Positions 7,470 to 18,452 of a DNA stretch of 64,000 nucleotides are shown here, one piece after another. A program made the position numbers and the translations under genes. Location of the stretch: contig NZ_QNRE01000006.1 in assembly GCF_003315035.1 (NCBI RefSeq), positions 124,001 through 188,000 of the forward strand, given 5' to 3'. The notes beneath the pieces were generated by a model. It was not told the DNA's origin and searched no databases. It was given only the letters and a program-made list of their open reading frames with translations. The stretch comes from Nocardia puris. Lineage in GTDB: Bacteria > Actinomycetota > Actinomycetes > Mycobacteriales > Mycobacteriaceae. Every line of letters begins with the position of its first letter. Positions within the stretch are counted from its first letter, which is position 1.

Positions 7470-8468
7470 GTGGCGCGCTATCTGGCCCTGCGGGTCTTCC
7501 AAGCGATCTGGGTGCTGTGGGCGGCGTTCACGGCCTCGTTCATCGTGCTGTACCTGCTGCCCGCCGACCCGGTGTCGCTCGCCGCCGAGGGCGGCGGCGG
7601 GGCGGGCACCCCCGTGGACCAGGCGGCGATCGCCGAACTCCAGGCCCGCTACGGGCTGGACCGCCCGCTGTGGGAGCAGTACCTCACCGCGCTCGGCAAC
7701 GCGGTGCGCGGCGACTTCGGGCTGTCCATCGCGACCGGGCAGCCCGTCACTGACGCCATCGGCGAGGCGTTGCCCTCGACGCTCGGACTCACGGCGCTGG
7801 CGCTGCTGTTCGCCGTCGCCGGGGGCGTCGCGCTGGCGCTCGCCGCCACCTACACCCGGGTGCCCTGGCTGAAGACCCTGCTGACCTCGTTGCCGCCCTT
7901 GGGCGTTTCGGTGCCGACCTTCTGGACCGGCCTGATCCTGTTGCAGCTGTTCTCGTTCCACTGGCAGCTGGCGCCCGCGTTCGGCGGGCAGGGGTTGCGC
8001 GGCACCGTGCTGCCCGCGGTGACGCTGGCGCTGCCGATCGGCGCGGTGATCGCGCAGGTGCTGGTGGCGGGACTGGAATCGACGTGGCGGCAACCGTTCG
8101 CGGAAGTCGCGCTGGCCAAGGGCGCGTCGCGCTGGTGGGTGCTGCGCAGGCACGTCGCGCGGCCCGCCGCGATTCCCGCGCTCACCATCGCCGGCGTGCT
8201 CACCGGCAACCTGCTGGCCGGGTCGGTGGTGGTGGAGGCGGTGTTCGCCCGCGCGGGCGTGGGCAGGCTCACCCAGACCGCCGTGCTGGCCCAGGACATT
8301 CCGGTGGTGCAGGGCATCGTGCTGCTCAGCGCGCTGATCTTCGTCACGGTGAACCTCGCGGTGGACCTGCTGTACCCGCTGCTGGACCCGCGCATCGCCG
8401 GGACCGGCGGCCGGGCGGTCACCGCGGAGGCCGAGGACCTCGCGGAGGAGGTGGTCGTCCGTGCGTGA
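7470..8468 (+). CDS. peptide/nickel-type ABC transporter permease (DppB-like)
   Basis: A 332-residue membrane subunit with six predicted helices. The DppB N-terminal segment (YLALRVFQAIWVLWAAFTASFIVLYLLPADP) runs across residues 3-33. The EAA coupling loop reads YAxxALAKGASRWWVLRRHVARPA-like near residues 205-225. The start is GTG 7470, three bases after the binding-protein stop. It forms the pore with the next permease. The hydrophilic C-terminal tail of about 20 residues is Glu/Ala-rich and unremarkable. Confidence 0.87.
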   Translation: MARYLALRVFQAIWVLWAAFTASFIVLYLLPADPVSLAAEGGGGAGTPVDQAAIAELQARYGLDRPLWEQYLTALGNAVRGDFGLSIATGQPVTDAIGEALPSTLGLTALALLFAVAGGVALALAATYTRVPWLKTLLTSLPPLGVSVPTFWTGLILLQLFSFHWQLAPAFGGQGLRGTVLPAVTLALPIGAVIAQVLVAGLESTWRQPFAEVALAKGASRWWVLRRHVARPAAIPALTIAGVLTGNLLAGSVVVEAVFARAGVGRLTQTAVLAQDIPVVQGIVLLSALIFVTVNLAVDLLYPLLDPRIAGTGGRAVTAEAEDLAEEVVVRA

Positions 8469-8504
8469 ACGACGTCCGGTGCACACGGTGATCGAGGAGG
8501 GCCC

Positions 8505-9370
8505 GTGGTCGAGGTAGCCGAACACACCGCGGTGGCGGTCGCGCGCACGCCGGAATCCGTTCCGCGCCTGCGGTTCCTGCGCGCGAACGCCGGTCTGATC
8601 CTGGCGGCGGCGGTGGTGCTGCTCGCCCTGGGCTGGGCGCTGGTGCCCTCGGTGTTCGCCTCCGGCGACCCGCTGACCGGCGTGCCCGCCGAGAAGTTCC
8701 AATCGCCCAGCGCCCAGCACTGGTTCGGCACCGACAATCTGGGCCGCGACCTCTACACCCGCGTGGTGCACGCGGCCGGGTTGTCGCTCACCGCGACCGT
8801 GTCGGCGGTGGCGATCGCGCTCGTCGCGGGGTCGCTGCTCGGGCTGGTGGCCGGTGCGGCGGGCGGCATCGTGGACGCGGTGACCATGCGCGTGGTGGAC
8901 GTGCTGCTGTCCATCCCGGCGCTGCTGCTCTCGCTGGCGCTGGTGACCGTGCTCGGCTTCGGCACCCGCAATGTGGCGATCGCCGTGGGTGTTTCGCTCA
9001 TCGCCAACTTCGCGCGGGTGATGCGCTCGGAAGTGCTGCGGGTGCGCCAGTCCGTGTTCGTGGAGGCCGCGCACGCGTCGGGGGTGCGCTGGTACACGGT
9101 GCTGTTGCGCCACGTGCTGCCGAATTCCTTCCAGCCCGTGGTGGCGCTGGCCGCCGTCGAGTTCGGCATGGCGGTGCTGGCCGTCTCGGCGCTGAGCTTC
9201 CTCGGGTACGGCGCCAAACCGCCCACCCCCGAATGGGGTTCGCTGCTGTCGGAGGGACGCAATTTCATCGCGACCGCCTGGTGGATGACCACCCTGCCCG
9301 GCCTGGTCATCGTCGCCGTCGTGCTCGCCGCCCAGTACCTCGGCCGCGCCGCCCAAAGGAGCAACCACCC

Positions 9371-9374
<4 letters not shown>
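8505..9374 (+). CDS. peptide/nickel-type ABC transporter permease (DppC-like)
   Basis: A 289-residue partner permease. It shows the DppC landmark HWFGTDNLGRDLYTRVVHAA in the first periplasmic loop, six helices, and the EAA loop VFVEAAHASGVRWYTVLLRHVLPN. The GTG at 8505 has a strong GAGGAGG site (8494-8500). The 36-nt gap to the previous gene is the largest in this part of the operon. Its stop overlaps the GTG of the ATPase gene. Confidence 0.87.
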
Positions 9375-11370
<1,996 letters not shown>

Positions 11371-11371
<1 letters not shown>

Positions 11372-12546
11372 TGACCCCCCACACCGAAAGGCCCGCGCTG
11401 ATGCCGGATCCCGACTTCCTCCTCGCCGTGGAACCGGTGGGCACCGGCGCCCACCCAGCCTCCTGGCGGCGCGCGGACTCCCGCGCCGAAGACCTGTTCA
11501 CCGCGGGCTACTGGGTGGACGTCCTGGTGGCGGCCGAACGCGCCGGCCTCGACGCGGTGTTCCTGCCCGACTCGTTCGCGCTGCAACCCGGCGGCGTGGC
11601 CACCGAGAAGGGCAGGCTCGACGCCGTCGCGCTCGCGGCCCGCGCCGCCGCCGCGACCCACCGCATCGGCCTGCTGCCGCAGGCGGCGGTCACGCACACC
11701 GAACCGTTCCACCTGTCCAAGGCCGTCGCGAGCCTGGACTTCGCGACGCTCGGCCGCGCCGGCTGGGAGGTGACGGTGTCGGAAGGGCTGGAGCAGGCGA
11801 AGGCGTTCGGGCGCAAGGGCGTCCAGTCCGACGCGGAGCTGTGGCACGAAGCGGACGAGGCGATCGAAGTGGTCGGCCGGCTGTGGGATTCGTGGGAGGA
11901 CGACGCCGAGATCCGCGACGTGGCGACCGGCCGGTTCATCGACCGCGACAAGCTGCACTACATCGAGTTCGCCGGGGACAACTTCGCGGTGAAGGGCCCG
12001 TCGATCACGCCGCGCTCCCCGCAGGGGCAGCCGATCGTCGCGATCCGCGCCGACGAGGGCGCGAGCATCCCCGTCGCGGTGCGCCGCGCCGACCTGATCC
12101 GTATCGCCCCACCGGATCTCGACGCCGCCCACGCCCGCCGCACCGCGCTGCGCGGGGCGCTGCACGGCGCCGACCGAGATCCCGACGCGGTGCGGGTGCT
12201 GCTCGATCTCGACATCCACCTCGCCGAGACCGAGGATCTCGCGCACACCGAACTGGCCCAGCTCGACGCCTGGGCCCCGCACTCCGCACCGGTCCGCCTG
12301 CGCCACATCGGCACTCGCGACTCGCTGCGCGCACTGCTCGATTCCGTGCGCGCGTCCGGCGCGGCCGACGGCGTGGTCCTGCGCCCGCTGGCCGTCCCGG
12401 CCGCGCTGCGTCAGCTGGGCGAGGCACCTCTGAGCCACGCGGGCGAGACCGACCTCGCCCCCGGACCACGCACGCTGCGCGACCGTCTCGGGCTGCCACG
12501 TCCCGTGAGCCGCTACGCCACTCTCCAGGAAGGGGTTTCGTCATGA
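11371..12546 (+). CDS. LLM-class flavin-dependent monooxygenase (NtaA/SnaA-like)
   Basis: A 391-residue luciferase-like (TIM-barrel) protein of the two-component FMNH2-dependent monooxygenase superfamily that includes alkanesulfonate, dibenzothiophene sulfone and NTA monooxygenases. Visible family features: AERAGLDAVFLPDSF, TEPFHLSKAVASLDFATLGRAGWEVTVS, the LWDSWEDDA segment and ITPRSPQGQPIV. The C-terminal half is more divergent than in the neighbouring gene. The ATG overlaps the ATPase stop (TGATG); a second ATG at 11401 has an equally good GAAAGG site and could be the true start. The reduced flavin must come from a reductase elsewhere, since none is encoded here. Confidence 0.83.
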
Positions 12547-13916
12547 GTCCCGCGAAGCCACGCAAGACGGTGCATCTGGCCGCGCACTTCCCCGGCGTGA
12601 ACAACACGACGGTGTGGGCCGATCCGCGCTCGGGCAGCCAGGTCGAGTTCGCGTCCTTCGAGCACCTGGCCCGCACCGCCGAGCGCGGGCTGTTCGACTT
12701 CTTCTTCCTCGCCGAGGGATTGCGCCTGCGCGAGCACCGCGACCGCATCCACGACCTGGACGTCGTCGGGCGGCCCGACACCTTCACCGTGCTGAACGCG
12801 CTGGCCGGTGTCACCGAGAAGCTGGGCTTGGCGGGCACCATCAACTCCACCTACAACGAACCGTTCGAGCTGGCCAAGCAGTTCGCCACGCTGGACCACC
12901 TCTCCGGCGGGCGCGCCGCCTGGAACGTCGTCACCTCCTCCGACGCGTTCACCGGCGAGAACTTCCGGCGCGGCGGCTATCTCGACCACGCCGACCGGTA
13001 CCGGCGCGCCGCCGAGGTCGTCGACGTGACGCGCGCGCTGTGGGACAGCTGGTCGGCGGATTCGCTGGTGGTGGACCGCGAGGACGGAGTGTTCTCCCGC
13101 GAGGTCCCCGAAACCCGCCACAAGGGACAGCAATTCGATATCGCCGCCCGGTTCGTGCTCCCGGCGAGTCCGCAGGGCCACCCGGTCCTGTTGCAGGCGG
13201 GCGACTCCGACGACGGGCGCGAGTTCGGCGCCGCCACCGCCGACGCCATCTTCACCGGGCACGGCACCCTGGAGGCGGGGCAGGCGTTCTACGCCGACAT
13301 CAAGGGCCGCCTCGCGAAATACGGTCGCGCGCACGAGGATCTGAAGATCCTGCCCGCCGCGACGTTCGTGCTCGGCGACACCGATGCCGAGGCGCACGAG
13401 CGCGCCCGGCACATCCGCCTCCAGCAGGTCGGGCCGCAGACCGCGATCGCGTTCCTCGAACAGGTCTGGGGCCGTGACCTTTCCGAGTACGACCCGGACG
13501 GCCCGCTGCCCGACGTGGAACCCTCCGGCGATGTGAACATCACGCGCGGACGGGTGCGCCACGCCAAGGACCCGCGCGCCGTCGCCGACGCCTGGCGGGC
13601 CAAGGCCGAGGCCGAGAACCTCAGCATCCGCGAACTGATCATCGAAGTGACGGCGCGCCAGCAGTTCATCGGCACGCCCGCCGCGGTCGCCGCGCAGATC
13701 GACGAGTACGTGCAGAACGACGCCGCCGACGGCTTCATTCTCGTGCCGCACCTCACCCCGGGCGGGCTCGACGACTTCGTCGACCGCGTCGTCCCGGAAC
13801 TCCAGGAGCGTGGCAGCTTCCGCACCGAGTACACCGGCACCACCCTGCGCGACCACCTCGGCCTGCGCCATCCGCAGCACCGCACCACCGTTCACGAAGG
13901 AGCCAGAGCGTCATGA
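12543..13916 (+). CDS. NtaA/DszA/SnaA-family FMN-dependent monooxygenase
   Basis: A 457-residue member of the NtaA/SnaA/DszA (SoxA) family. It shows HFPGVNNTTVW, FFLAEGL, the family stretch NSTYNEPFELAKQFATLDHLSGGRAAWNVVTS, ALWDSWSAD, and FDIAARFVLPASPQGHPVLLQAGDS, and ends with a typical HPQHRTTVHEGA tail. Such enzymes oxygenate C-S, C-N or related bonds using FMNH2. The start ATG at 12543 overlaps the preceding stop. In this S-box operon a desulfurising role (release of sulfite or a thiol from an imported organosulfur compound) is the natural inference; the substrate is unproven. Confidence 0.88.
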   Translation: MSPAKPRKTVHLAAHFPGVNNTTVWADPRSGSQVEFASFEHLARTAERGLFDFFFLAEGLRLREHRDRIHDLDVVGRPDTFTVLNALAGVTEKLGLAGTINSTYNEPFELAKQFATLDHLSGGRAAWNVVTSSDAFTGENFRRGGYLDHADRYRRAAEVVDVTRALWDSWSADSLVVDREDGVFSREVPETRHKGQQFDIAARFVLPASPQGHPVLLQAGDSDDGREFGAATADAIFTGHGTLEAGQAFYADIKGRLAKYGRAHEDLKILPAATFVLGDTDAEAHERARHIRLQQVGPQTAIAFLEQVWGRDLSEYDPDGPLPDVEPSGDVNITRGRVRHAKDPRAVADAWRAKAEAENLSIRELIIEVTARQQFIGTPAAVAAQIDEYVQNDAADGFILVPHLTPGGLDDFVDRVVPELQERGSFRTEYTGTTLRDHLGLRHPQHRTTVHEGARAS

Positions 13917-14731
13917 CCGCCACCACCGCAACCAGTTTCGACACCGAGTGGGCCGCCTGGCGCGCCGCGCGCGAGGACCAGCTGCGCGACCCCCTCGGCT
14001 TCCTCAGCCTGACCTCGCTGCACTGGCTGACCGACCAGCCCGAGCGCCTGCCCGGCGTGCCGGGCACCTGGTGGGTGACCGATCAGAAGGTGTTCATCAC
14101 CGCCCAGCCCGCCGACCGGCTGGTGTTCGAGGGCTCCGACATCGCGGGCGTGCAGATCCTGCACCCGGTCGAGGGCGCGCCGGGCCTACGGGTCCAGCAG
14201 GAGAGCCGGGTGCTGGAGGTGATCCGCCGCACCGGGCGCCACGCCGTGCGCGTGCACGACCCCGCCGCGCCCACGCTGGCCGCGTTCGGCGGCATCCCCG
14301 CCTACGCGCCCGACCAGCGCTGGGTGATCACCGGCCGCTACGAGGCGTTCGACGAGCCTCGGGATGTCGTCACCGGCGCGGTGGTGGACGGGCTGGAGCA
14401 TCACCACACCGCCACGGGCACCATCGAATTCACCGTCGGCGCGGTCACCGAGCGGGTGATCGTGTTCGCGGCGGGCGAGCAGCTGCGCTTCCTGTTCACC
14501 GACGCCACCGCGGGCGTCACCACCTACCCGGGGGTGCGGGCGCTGACCGTCGGCGCGCCCGACGCCGACGGGACCGTCGTGCTCGACTTCAACCGCGCGG
14601 TGAACCTGCCGTGCGCCTTCACCGACTTCGCGACCTGCCCGATCGCGCCCGCCGAGAACCGGCTGCGGGTGGCGATCGAAGCGGGCGAACAGGATCCGCG
14701 CCCCGGCGCCCGCACACAGGAAGGGCGGTAG
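13913..14731 (+). CDS. DUF1684 domain protein
   Basis: A 272-residue protein recognisable as the DUF1684 family by its N-terminal WRAAREDQLRDPLGFLSLT segment, the WLTDQ and LPGVPG motifs, and the C-terminal part LDFNRAVNLPCAFTDFATCPIAPAENRL. The last stretch is a compact motif with two cysteines that often defines the family. The biochemical role is unknown. It overlaps the preceding monooxygenase gene by ATGA and is followed after 2 nt by the next flavin enzyme. It is therefore part of the same translationally coupled unit, and an accessory role in organosulfur turnover is plausible. Confidence 0.82.
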   Translation: MTATTATSFDTEWAAWRAAREDQLRDPLGFLSLTSLHWLTDQPERLPGVPGTWWVTDQKVFITAQPADRLVFEGSDIAGVQILHPVEGAPGLRVQQESRVLEVIRRTGRHAVRVHDPAAPTLAAFGGIPAYAPDQRWVITGRYEAFDEPRDVVTGAVVDGLEHHHTATGTIEFTVGAVTERVIVFAAGEQLRFLFTDATAGVTTYPGVRALTVGAPDADGTVVLDFNRAVNLPCAFTDFATCPIAPAENRLRVAIEAGEQDPRPGARTQEGR

Positions 14732-14733
14732 TC

Positions 14734-15888
14734 GTGCCGATTCCGCTATCGATCCTCGATCTCGCGCCGATCAGCGCGGGGTCGACGGCTCAGCAGGCGT
14801 TGCGCAACACCATCGATCTGGCCCGGCACGCGGAAAGCTGGGGCTACCACCGGTATTGGCTGGCCGAACATCACTTCGTCAAGGTGGCCAGCTCCAGTTC
14901 CATCACGCTGATCGGGCTGGTGGCGGCCAACACCTCCCGCATCCGGGTGGGCTCGGCCGCCGTGCAGGTGGGGCATCACACGTCGGCGTCGATCGTGGAG
15001 GCGTTCGGCACCATCGACGCGCTGTATCCGGGACGGCTCGATCTGGGGATCGGGCGGTCCGGGCACCGACGCACCCAGTTCGGTTCGGAACCGGTGCGGC
15101 CCAAGGGTTCCGAGCCTGTCGTCGCCTCGGCGACCGGGCGCACCGAGATCCGCGACGGCGTGGTGGTGCCGCCGCCGTTCGATCCCGGGCGCATCGTGGA
15201 CCGCACGCGGTTCGTCGCCTCGCTGCACGCCTTGCAGCAGGAGGGCGCACTGCCGCTGGAGTTCCCCGATCAGGTGGACGAGATCCGCGAACTGCTCGCC
15301 GGGACGTATTCGACGCCCGACGGTGTTGCCCTGCAAGCGGTTCCGGGGCAGGGCGCGGACGTGGACCTGTGGGTGTTCGGCAGTTCCGCCGGGGAGAGCG
15401 CGGAAGTGGCCGGGCGACTGGGGCTTCCGTTCGCGGCGGCGTATCACACCGCGCCCGGCACGGCGCTGGACGCGCTGGACGCCTACCGCGCGGCGTTCCG
15501 TCCGTCCGAGCGGCTGGCGGAGCCGTACGTGGTGGTGTCAGCGGATGTCGTGGTGGCCGAGACGGATTCGCGGGCGGAATACCTCGCGTCGACCTACGGG
15601 CACTGGGTGTACAGCATCCGCAGCGGCGCCGGCGCGGCGGAGTTCCAGGCGCCGGATCAGGTGCAGCCCCTCACCCCCGACCAGCGCCGCCTGGTCGAGG
15701 ACCGCCTCACCACCCAGTTCGTCGGCTCCCCCGCCACCGTCGCCGAACGCCTCTCGGCCCTGCGCCGCGTCACCGGAGCCGACGAACTCCTGGTCACCAG
15801 CGTGACCCACGACCACGCCGACCGCCTCGAATCCCACCGCCTGCTCGCCGAACACTGGGGCCTGCGCTCGGCCGAACGAGCCGCCTGA
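14734..15888 (+). CDS. LLM-class flavin-dependent oxidoreductase (MsnO8-like)
   Basis: A 384-residue single-domain luciferase-like oxidoreductase. The N-terminus (PLSILDLAPISAGS) and RYWLAEHHF, VGSAAVQVGHH, LYPGRLDLGIGRS motifs are those of the MsnO8/YhbW-type subgroup, often found with sulfur- or amine-utilisation genes. The start is GTG 14734, with AAGGGCGG just upstream. It is the last gene of the operon and is followed by a strong hairpin at 16019-16051. It probably uses FMNH2 on a downstream metabolite; the substrate is not predictable. Confidence 0.83.
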   Translation: MPIPLSILDLAPISAGSTAQQALRNTIDLARHAESWGYHRYWLAEHHFVKVASSSSITLIGLVAANTSRIRVGSAAVQVGHHTSASIVEAFGTIDALYPGRLDLGIGRSGHRRTQFGSEPVRPKGSEPVVASATGRTEIRDGVVVPPPFDPGRIVDRTRFVASLHALQQEGALPLEFPDQVDEIRELLAGTYSTPDGVALQAVPGQGADVDLWVFGSSAGESAEVAGRLGLPFAAAYHTAPGTALDALDAYRAAFRPSERLAEPYVVVSADVVVAETDSRAEYLASTYGHWVYSIRSGAGAAEFQAPDQVQPLTPDQRRLVEDRLTTQFVGSPATVAERLSALRRVTGADELLVTSVTHDHADRLESHRLLAEHWGLRSAERAA

Positions 15889-16018
15889 GGGGCCGGCGCG
15901 GACGCGAGGACTCAACTCGGTACGGCCGTCGCGTCGTGCCTCGGCAGGACCGTCACGCCGGTCCGATGCGGGTCGCCGGCGAACCGGTCCGGCTCACCCG
16001 AGGACCGACGGCGACACC

Positions 16019-16051
16019 GTGGTCGAGCCGGACCGGTTCCGGCTCGACCAC
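16019..16051 (+). terminator. terminator of the sulfur operon
   Basis: A perfect 14-bp stem (GTGGTCGAGCCGGA, 16019-16032; TCCGGCTCGACCAC, 16038-16051) with a 5-nt loop. There is no U-run, as is usual for high-GC actinomycetes. It lies 130 nt beyond the last gene. Confidence 0.65.
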
Positions 16052-16320
16052 CGCACCGATATTGATTCATCCGACGGCGCGCGTCCGGCCCGATCCAGCG
16101 CCGGACGTCGCATTGCGGAGCGGTGGGCCGGAAATCGTCCGGCACCGGAGCATTCGCCGCGCAGCCCGCGGCCGCTATTCCCCGATACCCGGCGGCACAA
16201 CTGCGCGAAACATCCCACCTCGCCCGTGCATTCTCTTGTGCTCCCAGAACACGGGGTGCGGCGGCGACTCGACACGACCCGGGGCGGGTCCACCTCTTTA
16301 CGGGATTCCCCGGAAACGCG

Positions 16321-16356
16321 AAACCGCCCCGAGACGCGGTGCGATCGGGGCGGTTT
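16321..16356 (-). terminator. terminator of lsr2
   Basis: A 12-bp stem AAACCGCCCCGA (16321-16332) with TCGGGGCGGTTT (16345-16356), just past the lsr2 stop in its direction of transcription. The T-rich flank (GGTTTCGCGTTTCC) supports a Rho-independent terminator. Confidence 0.75.
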
Positions 16357-16376
16357 CCTCGCGATATGGCGAATTG

Positions 16377-16712
16377 CTATTTCGCCACGGCCTCTTTGTA
16401 GGCCTCGACGACTTCGGCGGCGATGCGGCCGCGGGTGGAGACCTCGATGCCGTTCTTGCGGGCCCAATCCCGGATGGCCTGGGTCTGTTCCCGATCCGAC
16501 GCCGAACGGGACTGCGCCTTGCCGCGCGGGGCGCGACCGACCTTGCGGGCGTAGGGCGTCCACTGCTCGAACAGTCCGCGCAGTTCTCCCGCGTTGGCCG
16601 TCGACAGATCCATTTCGTAGCTCACCCCGTCGAGGGCGAACGAGACGGTTTCCTCGGCCTGGGACTTGCCGTCGAAGTCATCGACCAGTGTCACGATGAC
16701 CTTGCGCGCCAT
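16377..16712 (-). CDS. lsr2: Lsr2, nucleoid-associated silencer
   Basis: A 111-residue H-NS-like protein that bridges DNA and silences AT-rich, often foreign genes. The N-terminal dimerisation part begins MARKVIVTLVDDFDG. After a basic linker (YARKVGRAPRGKAQSRSAS) comes the DNA-binding domain IRDWARKNGIEVSTRGRI, with the RGR AT-hook-like triplet at 94-96. The length matches mycobacterial Lsr2 (112 residues). The ATG at 16712 has GGAGG at about 16723-16727. It is transcribed divergently from cutA. Confidence 0.97.
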   Translation of the reverse strand: MARKVIVTLVDDFDGKSQAEETVSFALDGVSYEMDLSTANAGELRGLFEQWTPYARKVGRAPRGKAQSRSASDREQTQAIRDWARKNGIEVSTRGRIAAEVVEAYKEAVAK

Positions 16713-16768
16713 AGACAGTTCCTCCGTAGGTGAGACGAATAAACAGGAAATTCGACCAGCGAGGCCCC

Positions 16769-16774
16769 ATCGTA
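16769..16774 (-). promoter_or_regulatory. candidate -10 of lsr2
   Basis: TACGAT on the minus strand, about 57 nt upstream of the lsr2 ATG, resembles the actinobacterial SigA -10 (TAnnnT). No good -35 is seen. Confidence 0.35.
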
Positions 16775-16883
16775 ACCAGACGAGATCACGACCGAGCCAC
16801 GGCCGCCACCGAATTGGCGCACGGGCCATTGCGCGCCGGGGGAACCGACGGGGATTTTCCGGCGGCGAGGCAGACTGGGGAGC

Positions 16884-17213
16884 ATGGCCGACGACGACAT
16901 CGTGGATATCTCCCTCAGCGCCGACGACCCGCAGTGGCTGGCCGGATTCACCAGAACGCTGGTCGAGGAGGGATTGGTCGCCTGCGGGAACATCGTGCCC
17001 GGGGTGCGCTCGATCTATCGGTGGGAGGGGCGGCTGTACGACGACGAACAGGCGGTGGTCGTGCTGCACACGCGGGCGAGCCTGGTGGCGGAGGTGATCG
17101 CGCGGGCCGACGCCGACCACCCCGACGAGACACCGCAGGTGCTGGCGGTGCCCGTGGTCGGCGCGCATCCGGGTTACCGGCAGTGGGTGCTGGACTCGAC
17201 GAAGTCCCCGTGA
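16884..17213 (+). CDS. cutA: divalent cation tolerance protein CutA
   Basis: A 109-residue CutA1 family protein, a small trimeric cytosolic protein linked to copper tolerance. Landmarks: the region LVEEGLVACGNIVPGVRSIYRWEG, LYDDEQAVVVLHTR and ADHPDETPQVLAVPV. The Cys in the CxNI motif is present. Its ATG at 16884 is divergent from lsr2, and its 3' end converges on metF with a 43-nt gap. Confidence 0.92.
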   Translation: MADDDIVDISLSADDPQWLAGFTRTLVEEGLVACGNIVPGVRSIYRWEGRLYDDEQAVVVLHTRASLVAEVIARADADHPDETPQVLAVPVVGAHPGYRQWVLDSTKSP

Positions 17214-17256
17214 ACGCCGAACCGCCCTGATGCGGCCGGAGCGGTTCGGTGGTGGA

Positions 17257-18258
17257 TCAGGCGCTGACCGGGGCGGCGCGCACGCCGTAGCCGAGGTTGG
17301 TGAGCACCTCGCTGGTGGCCTTCGCGAAATTCAGCGTGATGAAGTGCAGGCAGGGCGCGCCCTCCTCGATGAGCCGCTCGGCCATCTCGGTGGCGATCTC
17401 GATGCCCGCCGCGCGCACCGCGGCACGATTCTCCTCGGGACCGTCGCCCGCCGCGCGCCGCAGCCGCTCCAGCACGGCGGACGGCAGCGGACGCCCGCAC
17501 AGCTCCTCCGCGCGCGCCACCGTGCGCAGCGAGGTGATCGGCATCAGCTCGGGGATGATCGGCTTGGCGCCCTCGACCGGGTCGAACGCCGCCACCCGGT
17601 CGCGCAACCGCAGGTAGTGCTCCACGTCGAAGAACATCTGCGTGATCGAATACTCCGCGCCCGCACGCAGTTTCGCGGTCAGGTAGGCGGTGTCGGTGTC
17701 CAGGTCGGGCGAGCGGTGATGGCCCTGCGGGAACGAGGCCACACCCACGTGGAAATCGCCCAGGTCCCGCACGATGCGCACCAGTTCCTCGGCGTACTCC
17801 ACGCCCTGCGGATGCCGGTGCCACTCGCCGAGCGGATCGCCGGGCGGGTCACCGCGCAGCACCAGGATGTTGCGGATCCCGGAATCGGCGTACGCGCCGA
17901 CCAGCGAGCGCAGCTCGGCCACGCTGTGCCCGACGGCGGTGAGGTGCGCGACCGGCAGCAGGGTGGTCTCCCGCGCCAGCTGACCCGTCACCCGCACGGT
18001 GCGGTCCTTGGTGGAGCCGCCCGCGCCGTAGGTCATCGACACGAACGCGGGATGCATGCGCTCGAACTCGCGGACGGCGCGCCACAGCCGCGCCTCCCCC
18101 GCCTCGTCGCGGGGCGGGTTGAACTCCACGGAGAACGGCACCGCCCGGCCCGCATGGACCCGCAAGCTCTGTACGACCGAAGGTGTTCCAGAGACGTTCG
18201 GTGGCGTCGGGGTCGGGCGCCCTGGGGCGGAGCGTCCCCGTACGGAATCGAAAGTCAC
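17257..18258 (-). CDS. metF: 5,10-methylenetetrahydrofolate reductase (Rv2172c type)
   Basis: A 333-residue TIM-barrel flavoprotein. It reduces methylene-THF to methyl-THF for methionine synthesis. Motifs seen: PFSVEFNPPRDE (catalytic Glu region), FVSMTYGAGGS, TGQLARETTLLPVAHLTAVGHS, ILVLRGDPPGD, and EYSITQMFFD. The start is the GTG at 18258, 6 nt downstream of TACACT, pointing to a leaderless mRNA; a shorter start inside the tail is possible. It is divergent from the prenyl synthase gene, matching the M. tuberculosis Rv2172c-idsA2 arrangement. Confidence 0.88.
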   Translation of the reverse strand: MTFDSVRGRSAPGRPTPTPPNVSGTPSVVQSLRVHAGRAVPFSVEFNPPRDEAGEARLWRAVREFERMHPAFVSMTYGAGGSTKDRTVRVTGQLARETTLLPVAHLTAVGHSVAELRSLVGAYADSGIRNILVLRGDPPGDPLGEWHRHPQGVEYAEELVRIVRDLGDFHVGVASFPQGHHRSPDLDTDTAYLTAKLRAGAEYSITQMFFDVEHYLRLRDRVAAFDPVEGAKPIIPELMPITSLRTVARAEELCGRPLPSAVLERLRRAAGDGPEENRAAVRAAGIEIATEMAERLIEEGAPCLHFITLNFAKATSEVLTNLGYGVRAAPVSA

Positions 18259-18264
18259 CGATTC

Positions 18265-18270
18265 AGTGTA
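18265..18270 (-). promoter_or_regulatory. -10 of leaderless metF
   Basis: TACACT on the minus strand lies 6 nt upstream of the GTG at 18258, with no ribosome site between. This is the spacing expected for a leaderless transcript. Confidence 0.5.
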
Positions 18271-18452
18271 GTGGGCGGCCCGGAGGGCCCGGTCCGCTCG
18301 CCCGCCCGGATGCGGAGGTTGGCCGCCGGGCCGTTTCCGGCGGCGCGTATTCTTCGTTACGGCAGCACCATCGCCGCGACGGACCCGCGGCGCCGCCTCC
18401 GCTCGCCGCACAACACATCGCCGCGCCCGCCCGGCACGGCCCACAGACCCCC

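Larger units (their letters stand above)
15889..16376. other. intergenic region with two terminators
   Basis: No gene is seen in these ~490 bases. The region holds the terminator of the sulfur operon and, at its right end, that of lsr2; both are listed separately. The short frames lack starts and ribosome sites. Confidence 0.5.
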
